Source: Thermocrinis minervae (GTDB lineage: Bacteria > Aquificota > Aquificia > Aquificales > Aquificaceae). Taken from it: a stretch of 64,000 nucleotides of DNA. The translations under genes and the position numbers were made by a program. The notes under the pieces are model-generated. The model did not search any database and was not told the origin of the DNA. It saw nothing but the letters and a program-made list of their open reading frames with translations. Positions 29,564-41,742 of this stretch are shown here, piece after piece; the stretch's first letter is position 1; every line of letters starts with the position of its first letter. The stretch is from assembly GCF_900142435.1 (NCBI RefSeq), contig NZ_LT670846.1:710750-774749 (forward strand), written 5' to 3'.

Positions 29564-30507
29564 GGTCTTCCTACCTCCATACCAAGGTATAGCCCCATCT
29601 TTCTAAGAGCTTCTTTTATTTCGTTTATTGCCTTTCTACCTACGTTCTTCGTACTCTTAAGATCCTCTTCTGTGAGAACCACTAGTTCTCCTATCGTGGT
29701 TATACCCATCTTCTTTATGGAGTTAAGGGCCCTTTGAGATATATCGAGTTCTTCCACAGGCAACGATAGCTTCTCGGCGAGCTCATCTACGGATACTACC
29801 GGTTCTTCTACCCTTGGATACTCATAGGATATCTTCTCTAACTTGCTAAAGTGATTAACAAGTATGCTTACTGCCTCTTTTACCACCTCTTCGGGTGTCT
29901 TTGTTCCCTTTGTCCACACTTCCATTATGAGCCTGTCATAATCGCTTCTCTTTCCTACCCTGGTTTTTTCTATCCTGAAGGCAACCTGTTTTACGGGGCT
30001 AAAGTCTGCGTCCACGAGTATCCATCCTACCTCACCTATGACTTCCATCTCCTCTGTGGGTAGATAACCAAAACCGTTTTCTATACGTACCTCTATGTTG
30101 AGCTCTTTTTCTGGATCGGTGATGGTAGCAATCTTCTGGTCTGGGTTCAGGATGCTTACGTTTGGTGGCAGTGAAAAGTCCTTTGCGTACACTTCTCCAG
30201 GACCCTTCTTCTTGAGGTACAGAGTTTCCACAGAACCTTCATGAAGTACAAAGAGGACTTTCTTGAGGTTTGCTATGACTTCCAGAGCATCTTCCATAAC
30301 ACCTTCTATAGGAGAAAATTCGTGGTAGCAACCGTATATCTTTACTCCAGTAATGGCCGTTCCTTGGATGGAAGAAAGGAGCGTACGTCTAAGGGAGTTG
30401 CCTATGGTGGTACCAAAGCCCCTTTCTAAAGGTTCTACAACAAACCTGCCATAAGTTTTTGTCTGCTCTTCCCAGTAAATCTTAGAAGGATAGAGAAACT
30501 CTCTCAT
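29560..30507 (-). CDS. rpoA: RNA polymerase alpha subunit
   Basis: 315 residues. The N-terminal assembly domain has [21 protein letters not shown] linker is followed by a C-terminal DNA-binding domain of two HhH motifs ([40 protein letters not shown]). The intact C-terminal domain means UP-element or activator contacts are possible. It lies between rpsD and rplQ as in most bacteria. Confidence 0.98.
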   Translation of the reverse strand: MREFLYPSKIYWEEQTKTYGRFVVEPLERGFGTTIGNSLRRTLLSSIQGTAITGVKIYGCYHEFSPIEGVMEDALEVIANLKKVLFVLHEGSVETLYLKKKGPGEVYAKDFSLPPNVSILNPDQKIATITDPEKELNIEVRIENGFGYLPTEEMEVIGEVGWILVDADFSPVKQVAFRIEKTRVGKRSDYDRLIMEVWTKGTKTPEEVVKEAVSILVNHFSKLEKISYEYPRVEEPVVSVDELAEKLSLPVEELDISQRALNSIKKMGITTIGELVVLTEEDLKSTKNVGRKAINEIKEALRKMGLYLGMEVGRP

Positions 30508-30519
30508 ACTGTACCTCCA

Positions 30520-31149
30520 TCAGACCCTCGAGTAGAACTCTATAATGTACTGCAGGTTTATAGGAATTTCGAGCTGTACGTCCTTGGGTAGGTCTATGAC
30601 CTTGCCTCTAAAGTTTTCCTTGTCGAGCTCAAGCCATGGTGGTATGCTCCTTGGATCTATGTTCTCTAAATTCTCCAAGAGCTGAGGGATGTCCCTAGAG
30701 GATGGCTTTACCTCTATCACGTCCCCCACTTCAACACGGTAAGAGGGTATGTTTACCTTCTTTCCGTTCACGAGGAAGTGCCCATGAACTATCCACTGCC
30801 TTGCCTGTCTTCTTGTGGAGGCAAAACCGAGCCTGTAGACTACGTTATCCAGCCTTCTTTCCAGTAGCTGTAGGAGAACCTGGCCTGTGTTTCCTTTTGC
30901 CCTAGAAGCTTCTTCAAAGTATCTTTTGAACTGTTTCTCTCTAAGGCCGCCGTAGAGGAATTTGAGCTTCTGCTTCTCCATAAGGCGCAGACCGTACTCT
31001 GTAAGCTTCCTCCTTCTGCCTTTTAACCTTCCGTGCTGTCCAGGCGGGAAGTTCCTTCTTGAGAGTATCCTACCGGCGCTTTTCTTCCCAGATACTATGA
31101 CGCCAAACCTTCTGTCTAGTCTAGACCAAGGTCCTATGTATCTTCCCAT
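30520..31149 (-). CDS. rpsD: 30S ribosomal protein S4
   Basis: 209 residues. It begins MGRYIGPWSRLDRRFG and carries the S4 RNA-binding domain (RLDNVVYRLGFASTRRQARQ, HGHFLVNGKKVNIPSY). The N-terminal zinc cysteines of some S4 proteins are absent, so it is the C-minus type. S4 initiates 30S assembly and represses its own operon in several bacteria. It starts 1 nt after rpsK. Confidence 0.98.
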   Translation of the reverse strand: MGRYIGPWSRLDRRFGVIVSGKKSAGRILSRRNFPPGQHGRLKGRRRKLTEYGLRLMEKQKLKFLYGGLREKQFKRYFEEASRAKGNTGQVLLQLLERRLDNVVYRLGFASTRRQARQWIVHGHFLVNGKKVNIPSYRVEVGDVIEVKPSSRDIPQLLENLENIDPRSIPPWLELDKENFRGKVIDLPKDVQLEIPINLQYIIEFYSRV

Positions 31150-31150
31150 A

Positions 31151-31531
31151 TCAGACCCTCCTCTTGGCGGGTGGTCTACAACCGTTATGAGGTATGGGCG
31201 TTATGTCTCTTATCACGTTTACCTTCACACCTGAGGCAAAGACAGCTCTAAGAGCAGACTCTCTTCCAGCACCAGCACCTTTTATCCTAACTTCTACCTC
31301 CTGGAGACCATACTCTTGTATGGCTCTTTTCATGGCCTTTTGTGCAGCGAGTTGTGCTGCATAAGGGGTGCTTTTCCTGGTGCCCTTAAATCCTACAGTA
31401 CCACCGCTTTCCCAAACTAATGTGTTTCCTTGCTCATCGGTGACTGTAACAATGGTGTTGTTGAAGGTGCTAAGTATATGCACTATACCCTTGGTTACTG
31501 TTCTCTTCTGCTTCTTTTGCTTTTTAGCCAT
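31151..31531 (-). CDS. rpsK: 30S ribosomal protein S11
   Basis: 126 residues with the lysine-rich N-terminus typical of thermophiles. Core motifs are [47 protein letters not shown] and the C-terminal [13 protein letters not shown]. It sits on the 30S platform at the Shine-Dalgarno helix. Operon order rpsM-rpsK-rpsD is preserved. Confidence 0.98.
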   Translation of the reverse strand: MAKKQKKQKRTVTKGIVHILSTFNNTIVTVTDEQGNTLVWESGGTVGFKGTRKSTPYAAQLAAQKAMKRAIQEYGLQEVEVRIKGAGAGRESALRAVFASGVKVNVIRDITPIPHNGCRPPAKRRV

Positions 31532-31542
31532 ACTTTACCTCC

Positions 31543-31923
31543 TTACTTTACTATTTTCTTCTTAGTGCCGCCTACGGTCTTTCTCTTACCCTTTCTAGTC
31601 CTCGCGTTTGTTCTAGTCTGCTGACCTCTTACAGGGAGGCCTTTTGCATGCCTTATGCCTCTGTAACATCCCATATCTATGAGCTTCTTTATGTTCATCT
31701 GCACTTCACGCCTGAGGTCACCCTCTACCTTGTAGTTCTGTTCTATGAACTTCCTTATGGTGTTTAGCTCCTCGGGAGAAAGTTCCCCCACTCTTTTCGT
31801 GCAGGGTATTCCAGTCTTTTGACAAATCTCTCTAGCTCTTGACCAGCCTATACCATAGATGTAGGTCAGCGCTACCTCTAGTTTCTTATGATCGGGTAAG
31901 TCTACACCAGCTATCCTTGCCAT
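31543..31923 (-). CDS. rpsM: 30S ribosomal protein S13
   Basis: 126 residues. It begins [20 protein letters not shown] and contains the helix-two-turn-helix [16 protein letters not shown] and the basic tail [20 protein letters not shown]. It contacts the A- and P-site tRNAs and forms intersubunit bridges. A GGAGGTAGAG site precedes the ATG. It follows rpmJ by 12 nt. Confidence 0.98.
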   Translation of the reverse strand: MARIAGVDLPDHKKLEVALTYIYGIGWSRAREICQKTGIPCTKRVGELSPEELNTIRKFIEQNYKVEGDLRREVQMNIKKLIDMGCYRGIRHAKGLPVRGQQTRTNARTRKGKRKTVGGTKKKIVK

Positions 31924-31935
31924 AACTCTACCTCC

Positions 31936-32052
31936 TTAATTACCCTGCCTTTGCTTATGCTTTGGGTTCTCACATATGACCATAACTCTACCCTTTCTCC
32001 TGATGACCTTACATTTGGCACATATAGGTTTTACTGAGGGTTTTACCTTCAT
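31936..32052 (-). CDS. rpmJ: 50S ribosomal protein L36
   Basis: A 38-residue protein. It begins [20 protein letters not shown] and ends with [13 protein letters not shown]. The C-x2-C...C...H zinc ribbon is intact, making this the C-plus form. AGGAGGTGCTCAG lies before the ATG. Its place between infA and rpsM is the normal one. Confidence 0.95.
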   Translation of the reverse strand: MKVKPSVKPICAKCKVIRRKGRVMVICENPKHKQRQGN

Positions 32053-32064
32053 CTGAGCACCTCC

Positions 32065-32296
32065 TTAGTATCTGTATATTATCCTTCCCCGTGTGAGGTC
32101 ATAAGGTGATAGCTCTACCTTCACACGGTCTCCTGGAAGTATACGGATAAAGTTAACACGCATTTTTCCAGAGACATGTGCGAGTACTAGATGACCCGTA
32201 TCCAACCTTACTCTAAACATAGCGTTTGGTAGCACCTCTTCAACAACACCTTCAAGTACTATACCTTTTTCCTTATGTTGCTGTTCATCTTTCTTC

Positions 32297-32304
<8 letters not shown>
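32065..32304 (-). CDS. infA: Translation initiation factor IF-1
   Basis: 79 residues from ATG 32304 (MGKKKDEQQ); a TTG two codons earlier is less likely. A lysine-rich N-terminal extension precedes the OB-fold core ([35 protein letters not shown]). It occupies the A site of 30S during initiation. The start overlaps the map 3' end. Given the many SD-less starts in this window, initiation-factor behaviour in this host is of interest. Confidence 0.95.
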
Positions 32305-35025
<2,721 letters not shown>

Positions 35026-35029
<4 letters not shown>

Positions 35030-35472
35030 TTTAGTACCTCGTAGGTGGAGCCTGAGGCTTGAATCTTCTCTATGGCACTCTTGGAAAAAGCATGGGCCTT
35101 TATGTGTAGCTTTTTGGTAAGCTCACCGTCACCTAAGATCTTTACAGGCATTCCTTTCTTCACAAGACCCTTATCGTATAGTGTGTCAGGGTTTACCTCT
35201 TGGCCCTCGGAGAAGTACCTATCTATAGTCTTTAGGTTTACTACTGTGTATTCTCTACGGGATGGGTTGTTAAAACCTCTTTTGGGTATGCGTTTATGCA
35301 GAGGTGTCTGGCCACCTTCAAACCATGAAGGCATCTTCCTATCGCCTGATCTTGACTTTTGACCTTTGTGTCCTCTACCGGCGGTTTTTCCATGTCCAGA
35401 ACCTATGCCTCTACCTACTCTCTTTCTTTCCTTTGTAGCTCCTTCATGTGGAGCAAGTTCATGAAGCTTCAT
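35026..35472 (-). CDS. rplO: 50S ribosomal protein L15
   Basis: 148 residues. The glycine/arginine-rich N-terminus [20 protein letters not shown] is diagnostic, followed by a globular L15/L18e domain ending [13 protein letters not shown]. It is a late 50S assembly protein. Its start overlaps rpmD by 14 nt. Confidence 0.98.
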
Positions 35473-35653
35473 CTTCTACCTCCTCCACCTTTAGAAGATA
35501 GAAGGCTTTTCTTATATTACCCCTTACCATAGGGTTGTCAGGCAGTATCCTACTTTGTCCAATTTTTTTAAGGCCTAAGCTATGTACAGCTTTTACGTGT
35601 TCCTCTCTCTTTCCAGCTAAGCCTCTAACTAAGGTCACTTTTAGCTTCTTCAT
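35459..35653 (-). CDS. rpmD: 50S ribosomal protein L30
   Basis: 64 residues, the small bacterial L30. It has [31 protein letters not shown] and [20 protein letters not shown]. It overlaps rpsE by 4 nt and rplO by 14 nt. Confidence 0.96.
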   Translation of the reverse strand: MKKLKVTLVRGLAGKREEHVKAVHSLGLKKIGQSRILPDNPMVRGNIRKAFYLLKVEEVEDEAS

Positions 35654-36237
35654 GGCAGCTGTACCTCTCTCGCGTATAGGTTGTATCTCTTTCTTAATTC
35701 TTCTTCTGGTATGCCTCTCATCCTGCTTACTTCTTCAAGAGTTCTAAGCTGTAACAGCGCATCAAATACAGCCCTTACTACGTTGTTGGGGTTGGTGCTA
35801 CCTTGTAGTTTGGTAAGTACGTCTGTATAACCTGCTAGTTCTAAAATGGGTTTTGCAGCTCCACCGGCTACTATACCCGTTCCTCTCCTGGCTGGGAGGA
35901 TCTTTATCTGTGTGGGGCCGTAGTGACCTATGACTTCATGGGGTACTGTTCCGTTTACTATGGGAACCCTTATTATATGCTTTTTCCCATCCTCTATAGC
36001 CTTTGCTATGGCTATGGGTACTTCCTTTGCTTTACCCAATCCGAAACCGACAAAGCCTCTTCTATCTCCTACCACCACAAGAGCGCTAAAGGAGAACCTC
36101 CTACCACCCTTTGTAACCCTTGCAGTCCTTTTGGCGTAGATAAGCCTTTCTTCTATCTGTAGTTCATCTTCCAAGGCACTTATACCTTGTTCTCTTCTTC
36201 TCCTGTCTATGAGTTTTTCTATGGACTTACCACCCAT
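35650..36237 (-). CDS. rpsE: 30S ribosomal protein S5
   Basis: 195 residues. The S5 double-stranded-RNA-binding domain (RVTKGGRRFSFSALVVVGDR, then GFVGFGLGKAKEVP) is followed by the C-terminal domain (LPARRGTGIVAGGAAKPILE, TKLQGSTNPNNVVRA). It affects decoding accuracy with S4. Normal place after rplR. Confidence 0.98.
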   Translation of the reverse strand: MGGKSIEKLIDRRRREQGISALEDELQIEERLIYAKRTARVTKGGRRFSFSALVVVGDRRGFVGFGLGKAKEVPIAIAKAIEDGKKHIIRVPIVNGTVPHEVIGHYGPTQIKILPARRGTGIVAGGAAKPILELAGYTDVLTKLQGSTNPNNVVRAVFDALLQLRTLEEVSRMRGIPEEELRKRYNLYAREVQLP

Positions 36238-36251
36238 TCTCTACCTCCTTT

Positions 36252-36623
36252 TTAGAACTCAAGACCTAGCTCTCTGCAAGCATCTGCAAAGGCTTTTATC
36301 TTCCCATGGTACAAGAACCCATTTCTATCAAAGACTACCTTTGTTATGCCCTTTTCCTTTGCTTTCTTTACCAAAAGTTGGGCAACCTTCTTCACATCCT
36401 CGATAGACTTTCCACCTCTTTTCCCAAACATCTGGACGTAATCCTTGTCTATAGAGGATGCAGATACTAAGGTGATACCTTTAGTATCATCTATTATCTG
36501 AGCGTAGAAGGCGTTTAAACTCCTGTATACGCAAAGTCTTGGCCTTTCAGGGGTACCAAAGATCTTCTTCCTTATCCTCTTGTGCCTTCTTTCCCTTCTT
36601 TCTTGTCTTGTCAACTTGGCCAT
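36252..36623 (-). CDS. rplR: 50S ribosomal protein L18
   Basis: 123 residues. A basic N-terminus ([18 protein letters not shown]) precedes [20 protein letters not shown] and ends [16 protein letters not shown]. It binds 5S rRNA together with L5. A GGAGGTTTTCC site precedes the ATG. Confidence 0.98.
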   Translation of the reverse strand: MAKLTRQERRERRHKRIRKKIFGTPERPRLCVYRSLNAFYAQIIDDTKGITLVSASSIDKDYVQMFGKRGGKSIEDVKKVAQLLVKKAKEKGITKVVFDRNGFLYHGKIKAFADACRELGLEF

Positions 36624-36634
36624 GGAAAACCTCC

Positions 36635-37180
36635 TTACTTCTTACCCTTTCCTGCAGCTTTTCCAGCTTTGAGCTTTATAACCTCACCTTCGTACCTTAT
36701 ACCCTTACCTTTATAGGCGTCTGGCTTCCTGAAGGATCTTATCTCGGCAGCCACTTGTCCAACCAATTGCTTATCTATGCCACTTACGTATATCTTGTTT
36801 TCCTTAACTTCAATCTTTATACCCGGTGGTATAGGATACACTATTGGATGTGAATATCCAAGGTTTAACTCTAGGTTATTCCCTTTAACTGCAGCTTTGT
36901 AACCTAGACCTACTACTTCAAGTACCACCGTATAGCCTTCTGTAACACCCTTTATCATGTTCCTTATAAGGGCTGCTGTGGTTCCGTGAAGTGCCCTGTG
37001 GAATGGATCGTCTGAAGGTCTTTCTACCCTTATGACGTTTCCTTCTTGTATTACTTTCATGTCAGGGTGTACATTCATGGAGAGTTTGCCCTTTGGTCCT
37101 TCAACGGTTATAACACCGTTAGCTATGCTTACCTTCACGTTTGAAGGTATCTCTATGGGTGCTTTACCTATCCTTGACAT
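36635..37180 (-). CDS. rplF: 50S ribosomal protein L6
   Basis: 181 residues with the two repeated L6 folds. Markers are [29 protein letters not shown] and the C-terminal signature [20 protein letters not shown]. It lies near the sarcin-ricin region. A lysine-rich tail follows. It starts 9 nt after rpsH. Confidence 0.98.
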   Translation of the reverse strand: MSRIGKAPIEIPSNVKVSIANGVITVEGPKGKLSMNVHPDMKVIQEGNVIRVERPSDDPFHRALHGTTAALIRNMIKGVTEGYTVVLEVVGLGYKAAVKGNNLELNLGYSHPIVYPIPPGIKIEVKENKIYVSGIDKQLVGQVAAEIRSFRKPDAYKGKGIRYEGEVIKLKAGKAAGKGKK

Positions 37181-37189
37181 GGCTTCACC

Positions 37190-37594
37190 TCACCAAACAA
37201 AAGCTATTACTTCGCCACCCTTTCCGAGTTTCCTGGCTTCGTGGTCTGTAACCACACCAGCGTCTGTTGAAAGTATGGCTATACCCAGTCCTCTTCTTAC
37301 GTAAGGTATCCTGTGCTTGGGTACGTAAACCCTTCTTCCTGGCTTTGATATTTTCTTTATTTCGGTGAGCGGACTTACTTCCTTCTTGGGATCAAGATAT
37401 TTCAAATGTATCTTGAGCATATACTGGGTGCCCTTTCTTTCTTCTTCTAGTCTTTCCCAATCTTTGATGAAACCTTCCTTTTTGAGTATCTCTAGTATTG
37501 CTTCCTTTAGCTTAGAAGAAGGAACTATCACGTAATCTTTCTTCTGCATAAGGGCGTTTTTAATTGCGGAAAACATGTCCGCTATCGGGTCCAT
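37190..37594 (-). CDS. rpsH: 30S ribosomal protein S8
   Basis: 134 residues. It begins DPIADMFSAIKNALMQKKDY and ends with the conserved GLGIAILSTDAGVVTDHEAR and GGEVIAFVW. S8 binds central-domain 16S rRNA and in E. coli represses the spc operon by binding its mRNA. Normal place after rpsN. Confidence 0.98.
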   Translation of the reverse strand: MDPIADMFSAIKNALMQKKDYVIVPSSKLKEAILEILKKEGFIKDWERLEEERKGTQYMLKIHLKYLDPKKEVSPLTEIKKISKPGRRVYVPKHRIPYVRRGLGIAILSTDAGVVTDHEARKLGKGGEVIAFVW

Positions 37595-37606
37595 TCTATC
37601 ACCTCC

Positions 37607-37795
37607 TTACCAGCTTGCTTTTCTCACTCCAGGGAGTTCACCCCTAAGGGCCCTTTCCCTGAAGCATATCCTGCACATACCGAAGTACCTTATGTATCCT
37701 CTTGGCCTTCCACACAGAGGACATCTGTTCTTCTGCCTTACCTTATACTTAGGAAAATGCATAAGGTCCTTAGCTACTTTGCACTTCCTAGCCAT
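37607..37795 (-). CDS. rpsN: 30S ribosomal protein S14, zinc type
   Basis: 62 residues, the short S14 (type Z). Zinc cysteines are in [14 protein letters not shown] and [13 protein letters not shown], and it ends LPGVRKASW. It starts 1 nt after rplE. The zinc-dependent form implies zinc demand, relevant to the Zn/Mn-type ABC importer in the window. Confidence 0.97.
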   Translation of the reverse strand: MARKCKVAKDLMHFPKYKVRQKNRCPLCGRPRGYIRYFGMCRICFRERALRGELPGVRKASW

Positions 37796-37796
37796 G

Positions 37797-38360
37797 TTAC
37801 ACGCTCCTTATGGGTAATCCTAATAAAGAAAGAAGCCAAAGGGCTTCTTCGTCTGTCTTGGCAGTTGTATGGATGATTATATCCATACCCCTGATAGCAT
37901 CCACCTTCTCGTAGTCTATCTCTGGGAAGACTATTTGCTCAGCTATACCAAAGGCGTAGTTACCTCTACCGTCAAAGGATCTGGGGTTAAGACCCTTAAA
38001 GTCCTTAACCCTTGGTAGAGCTACGCTTATAAGTTTGTCCAAAAACTCCCACATCCTGACCTTACGTAGGGTTACCTTCAGGCCTACTGGCATTCCCTTC
38101 CTAAGCTTGAAGCCAGCCTCTGACTTCCTAGCTCTTCTTATGGAAGGATGCTGACCTGTTATGGCCTTGAGGTCTTCCATAGCCCTCTCAAGGTACTTTA
38201 TGTCGCTTACCGCCTCTCCAACGCCCATGTTGACCACTATTTTCACCAGCCTGGGTACCTGCATGGGGTTTTTGTAGCCGAAACGTTGGATAAGCTTAGG
38301 TACTACCTCCTCCTTGTACTTTATGTACAGCCTTGGTACGTACTTGGTCTGCGTGCTCAT
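37797..38360 (-). CDS. rplE: 50S ribosomal protein L5
   Basis: 187 residues. Markers are [37 protein letters not shown] and [19 protein letters not shown]. It binds 5S rRNA and contacts P-site tRNA. It overlaps rplX by 4 nt. Confidence 0.98.
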   Translation of the reverse strand: MSTQTKYVPRLYIKYKEEVVPKLIQRFGYKNPMQVPRLVKIVVNMGVGEAVSDIKYLERAMEDLKAITGQHPSIRRARKSEAGFKLRKGMPVGLKVTLRKVRMWEFLDKLISVALPRVKDFKGLNPRSFDGRGNYAFGIAEQIVFPEIDYEKVDAIRGMDIIIHTTAKTDEEALWLLSLLGLPIRSV

Positions 38361-38719
38361 GCTTTAACCCTCTCTAAGGCTTTTTCTCTAACAAGGTCTA
38401 TGTTTTCATTGCATTTTTTACAGTACCTGTACTTCCTCATTACATTTCCTTCTTGTACTATCCTAAAGCCCACCCTCGTCGGTTTTTCGCATTTGGGACA
38501 TAGGAGCATCACGTTGCTTATGTGAATTGGAGCTTCCATCTCAAATATGCCACCTTCCCTTACGTTGGGTATAGCCTTAACATGCTTTTTGACTATGTTC
38601 ACACCCTTAACCAGAACCCTGTTCTTCTCCCGGATAACCTTAAGGACTTCTCCAACCTTACCCTTGTCTTTACCCCTCATAACTACCACTTTGTCTCCCT
38701 GCTTTATTTTAGACGCCAT
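38357..38719 (-). CDS. rplX: 50S ribosomal protein L24
   Basis: 120 residues. The KOW motif is [20 protein letters not shown]. The C-terminal part has a zinc-ribbon-like cysteine set ([24 protein letters not shown]) and a helical tail, slightly longer than in enterobacteria. An assembly initiator of 50S. It overlaps rplN by one base. Confidence 0.97.
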   Translation of the reverse strand: MASKIKQGDKVVVMRGKDKGKVGEVLKVIREKNRVLVKGVNIVKKHVKAIPNVREGGIFEMEAPIHISNVMLLCPKCEKPTRVGFRIVQEGNVMRKYRYCKKCNENIDLVREKALERVKA

Positions 38720-39084
38720 CAGACTACCTCCGGTGCCAAGGATGCAAGCTTAGTAAAACCTCTGTTTCTGACCTCTCTGGCTATTGGTCCCAGGATACGT
38801 GTTCCTAGGGGCTCTCCGTACTGGTTGAGAAGCACCACCGCGTTATCGTCAAACTTTATGTAGCTTCCGTCAGGTCTCCTTACCTCCTTCTTGGTCCTGA
38901 CCACAACAGCCCTGTAAATGTTTCCCTTCTTGGCAGGGCTGTTGGGGGCAGCGCTCTTGACGGTGACCGTTACCACGTCACCAAGGGTGGCATACTTCCT
39001 AGGCGCATAGGGTATACCTATAACCTGTACTTTTTTGGCACCAGAGTTGTCTGCAACATTACAGTAAGTCTGCCTCTGTATCAT
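38719..39084 (-). CDS. rplN: 50S ribosomal protein L14
   Basis: 121 residues. It begins [20 protein letters not shown] and contains [20 protein letters not shown], then [13 protein letters not shown]. It is the first gene of this ribosomal unit; rpsQ, rpmC and the S10-operon genes that usually precede it are absent, and the ornithine-decarboxylase-family gene lies upstream instead. GAGGAG lies about 10 nt before the ATG. The 72-nt upstream gap holds an extended -10 promoter and a perfect palindrome. Confidence 0.98.
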   Translation of the reverse strand: MIQRQTYCNVADNSGAKKVQVIGIPYAPRKYATLGDVVTVTVKSAAPNSPAKKGNIYRAVVVRTKKEVRRPDGSYIKFDDNAVVLLNQYGEPLGTRILGPIAREVRNRGFTKLASLAPEVV

Positions 39085-39117
39085 GGCACATCACTCCTCG
39101 TTAAAATACAAGACTTA

Positions 39118-39140
39118 ATACAAGCTTGTATATTATAGCA
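39118..39140 (-). promoter_or_regulatory. Ribosomal operon promoter with 14-nt palindrome
   Basis: On the minus strand an extended -10, TGCTATAAT (39140-39132), is followed immediately by the perfect palindrome ATACAAGCTTGTAT (39118-39131), which would cover the predicted start point. An 8-nt direct repeat CTTGTATT occurs twice with a 12-nt period across and after the palindrome. A -35 is weak, as expected for an extended -10. Operator function is inferred. Confidence 0.6.
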
Positions 39141-39156
39141 CAAGTTTTATCGGTTC

Positions 39157-40329
39157 TTAGACTGCAACTATCTTTGGAGCGGGAAAACCGTTAAAGTTAG
39201 AAGCGTAGACGTTCGTGTAAGCTCCGGCAGATAGGATGTAAACGTAGTCCCCTACCTCAGGCTCAGGTAGAGCTACGCTTTTGGCCACCACGTCCATACT
39301 GTCACATGATACACCCCCTATTGTCCACTCTTTTAAAGGACCTTCCCTCTCTACGTAGAAGGGATACCTTATACCACCCAGAGCTTCGGCAAGACCGTTG
39401 AAGACACCCGTATCTATGTAGAGCCAATGCTCTTCACCCCTCTTGGCCTTTCCTATGACCCTAGTGATCATGATGCCCTGGTCTCCCACCACACCTCTTC
39501 CAGGTTCCATCTGCACCTCGTGGGGTAACTTAGGGAAATACTTTTGAAGAAGTCCCTTCACGTAATAGGCTATATCCTCCACCCTTAAGGCCTCGTACAT
39601 GTACCTTACGGGCAGTCCACCACCCATGTTTAGCACTTGAAGGTTTATACCCTTCCTTCTTGCCTTCTCCCATAGCTCGCTGGCCAGCTTTATAGCTATG
39701 AACCAGTTTCTGTAATTGTTGCACTGAGAACCTACGTGAAAGGTTATTCCATACGGGATGAGACCTTTGTCTTTGGCATATTCAAGTACTTCAAGAGCTG
39801 TATCTATGTCTAAACCAAATTTCTTAGAAAGGGGCCATTCACTGCCTTCATTAGGTACTACTATACGTACGTAAACCCTTGAACGTTTTGCTACTTTTGA
39901 TATTTTGTCCACTTCGACAAAGGAATCCACCGCAAACCTGTCCACACCATGTCTGTATGCGTACTCTATAAAGTCCATGGGTTTTATGGGATTGCTAGAA
40001 ATTATCCTGTCGGGTGATACACCAAAAGAAAGAACTTTCTTGAGCTCTTCTGTGGAGGCTATTTCAAACCCAGAACCGAGCTCGGCCAGGGAGCTTATTA
40101 TGGATATGTGGTCGTTGGCCTTTACTGCATAGTAAATTTTAACAAAAGGCAGGTGGTACTTTATTTCTATGTATCTACTCTTTACACCTTTGAGGTCTAT
40201 AAGGAGGGTAGGGGTTTCATCAGGCTTAAGGTAGTCCTTAAGATGAGGCCTGTCGGAAATAAACTCGTTGAAGTACCTTCTTGAGTAATCAAACTGTATC
40301 TTAAGGTAGTCTACAGAACCTGCAACCAT
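39157..40329 (-). CDS. Ornithine/diamino-acid decarboxylase family (fold III PLP enzyme)
   Basis: 390 residues. The PLP lysine is in VKIYYAVKAN. The specificity-helix region is VDSFVEVDKIS, the glycine loop is NMGGGLPV, the phosphate-binding segment is EPGRGVVGD and the catalytic cysteine segment is VSCDSMDVV, as in ornithine decarboxylases rather than LysA. It probably makes putrescine (or cadaverine) for thermophile polyamines; carboxynorspermidine decarboxylase is less likely because that subfamily differs in the C-terminal motif. There is no Shine-Dalgarno, and TAAATT (40337-40342) ends 7 nt before the ATG, predicting a leaderless start. It lies 16 nt after bioA. Confidence 0.85.
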   Translation of the reverse strand: MVAGSVDYLKIQFDYSRRYFNEFISDRPHLKDYLKPDETPTLLIDLKGVKSRYIEIKYHLPFVKIYYAVKANDHISIISSLAELGSGFEIASTEELKKVLSFGVSPDRIISSNPIKPMDFIEYAYRHGVDRFAVDSFVEVDKISKVAKRSRVYVRIVVPNEGSEWPLSKKFGLDIDTALEVLEYAKDKGLIPYGITFHVGSQCNNYRNWFIAIKLASELWEKARRKGINLQVLNMGGGLPVRYMYEALRVEDIAYYVKGLLQKYFPKLPHEVQMEPGRGVVGDQGIMITRVIGKAKRGEEHWLYIDTGVFNGLAEALGGIRYPFYVEREGPLKEWTIGGVSCDSMDVVAKSVALPEPEVGDYVYILSAGAYTNVYASNFNGFPAPKIVAV

Positions 40330-40345
40330 ACAGAAAAATTTAAAC

Positions 40346-41686
40346 TCAAAGGGTGCTTATGGCCCACTTTAGTGCATCTATCACGGTGTCCATCTGGTCG
40401 GTATTTATCACCAAAGGCATCATGAGTACCATGACATCTCCCAAAGGTCTTAGGAAAACTCCCTTTTCTCTACACTTGTAGGCCACTTTAAAGCCTGTTC
40501 TTTCTCCATATGGGTAGGGCCTACCTGTCTTCTTATCCTCTACTAACTCTATACCTGCCATAAAGCCAAGTTGGCGCACGTCCCCCACGTGGTCCAGATC
40601 CCAAAACTCCTCAAGCCTTTTTGTAAGATACTCTATCTTGTGCTGGAGCTTCTCCAGGGTTTTTTCTTCCTCAAAGAGTTCTATGTTGGCAAGTGCTACG
40701 GCGCATGCTAGGTTGTTACCTGTATAGGTGTGCCCATGGTAGAAATGTTTCTTCTCGCCAAACTCACTCAGGAAGGCATTAAAGACCTCCTCGGTGGTCA
40801 GGGTTGCCGCCAGTGGTAAGTAACCCCCCGTTATTCCCTTCCCGAGACACATAAAGTCAGGGCACACATCTTCTTGCTGGCAGTAAAACATGCTACCCGT
40901 CCTTCCAAAACCTGTGGCCACCTCGTCCACTATCATCAACACACCGTACTTCTTAGTGAGTTCCCTTACCCCTTTTAAAAATCCTTTTGGGAAGGGTAAC
41001 ATGCCAGCGGCTGCCTGTATGCCAGCTTCCAATATAACAGCCACCACATCAGACCTCTCTTTTAGCACCTTTTCTAGAATGGACAGAAGCTCTTCCTTAC
41101 ACTCATCGCATAGCCTTCCGTACTTCTCTTTACAGAATAAGTAAGGAGAAGGAATCTTTACTGTTTCAAACAGAAGGTCTTTGTATGTGCCATGGAATAG
41201 ATCTATACCGCCTACGCTCACAGAGCCTATAGTGTCTCCATGGTAGGCTTCCGACAAAGTTACGAAAACCTTCCTTCTCTCTCCTAGGTTTCTCCAGTAC
41301 TGGTATGCGAGCTTTATGGCTATCTCCACGGCTTCAGCTCCATCCTCTGAGTAGAAGACTTTGGTAAGGCAAGAAGGTGTTATGTCTACTAGCTTCTTGG
41401 CGAGGAGTATGGCAGGTACGTTTGAACTTCCAAGGGTTGTAGTGTGAGCCACTTTTTGAAGTTGTTCTATAAGTGCTTGGTTTAACTTAGGGTGATTATG
41501 TCCGTGGACGTTGCACCATAGAGAAGATATGGCGTCTATAAACCTCCGCCCATATATATCGTATAGGTATACGCCCTCTCCTCTTTCAAAAATAAGATTC
41601 TCTTCTTCCCTGTAGACCTTCATCTGAGTAAAAGGATGCCAGAAATAGGTCTTGTCCCAATTTTCTAAGGTCTTTGGGTCCAGCAT
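40346..41686 (-). CDS. bioA: Adenosylmethionine-8-amino-7-oxononanoate aminotransferase
   Basis: 446 residues. BioA uses SAM as amino donor to make 7,8-diaminopelargonate in biotin synthesis. Markers are WHPFTQMK, SSLWCNVHGHNHPKLN, the PLP site in VDEVATGFGRTG and the lysine in MCLGKGITGGYLPLAA. There is no Shine-Dalgarno, and a perfect TATAAT ends 7 nt before the ATG. Biotin is needed by the carboxylases of the reductive TCA cycle (family knowledge). It is divergent from the hypD/hoxX relic. Confidence 0.96.
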   Translation of the reverse strand: MLDPKTLENWDKTYFWHPFTQMKVYREEENLIFERGEGVYLYDIYGRRFIDAISSLWCNVHGHNHPKLNQALIEQLQKVAHTTTLGSSNVPAILLAKKLVDITPSCLTKVFYSEDGAEAVEIAIKLAYQYWRNLGERRKVFVTLSEAYHGDTIGSVSVGGIDLFHGTYKDLLFETVKIPSPYLFCKEKYGRLCDECKEELLSILEKVLKERSDVVAVILEAGIQAAAGMLPFPKGFLKGVRELTKKYGVLMIVDEVATGFGRTGSMFYCQQEDVCPDFMCLGKGITGGYLPLAATLTTEEVFNAFLSEFGEKKHFYHGHTYTGNNLACAVALANIELFEEEKTLEKLQHKIEYLTKRLEEFWDLDHVGDVRQLGFMAGIELVEDKKTGRPYPYGERTGFKVAYKCREKGVFLRPLGDVMVLMMPLVINTDQMDTVIDALKWAISTL

Positions 41687-41693
41687 GGGTAGA

Positions 41694-41699
41694 ATTATA
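41694..41699 (-). promoter_or_regulatory. -10 element of bioA, predicted leaderless
   Basis: Minus-strand TATAAT with exactly 7 nt to the bioA ATG at 41686, the same spacing as at metK and ctaA. No Shine-Dalgarno lies in the 7 nt (TCTACCC). Confidence 0.55.
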
Positions 41700-41706
41700 A
41701 GGTTTC

Positions 41707-41734
41707 TTGACAGGAAAATTAATGAACGTATATT
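41707..41734 (+). promoter_or_regulatory. Promoter of the hypD/hoxX relic
   Basis: A perfect -35 TTGACA (41707-41712), a 16-nt spacer and TATATT (41729-41734). The in-frame GTG at 41743 is 8 nt after the -10, so the transcript would begin essentially at the start codon. The promoter survives although the genes behind it are broken. Confidence 0.65.
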
Positions 41735-41742
41735 TATTATTC

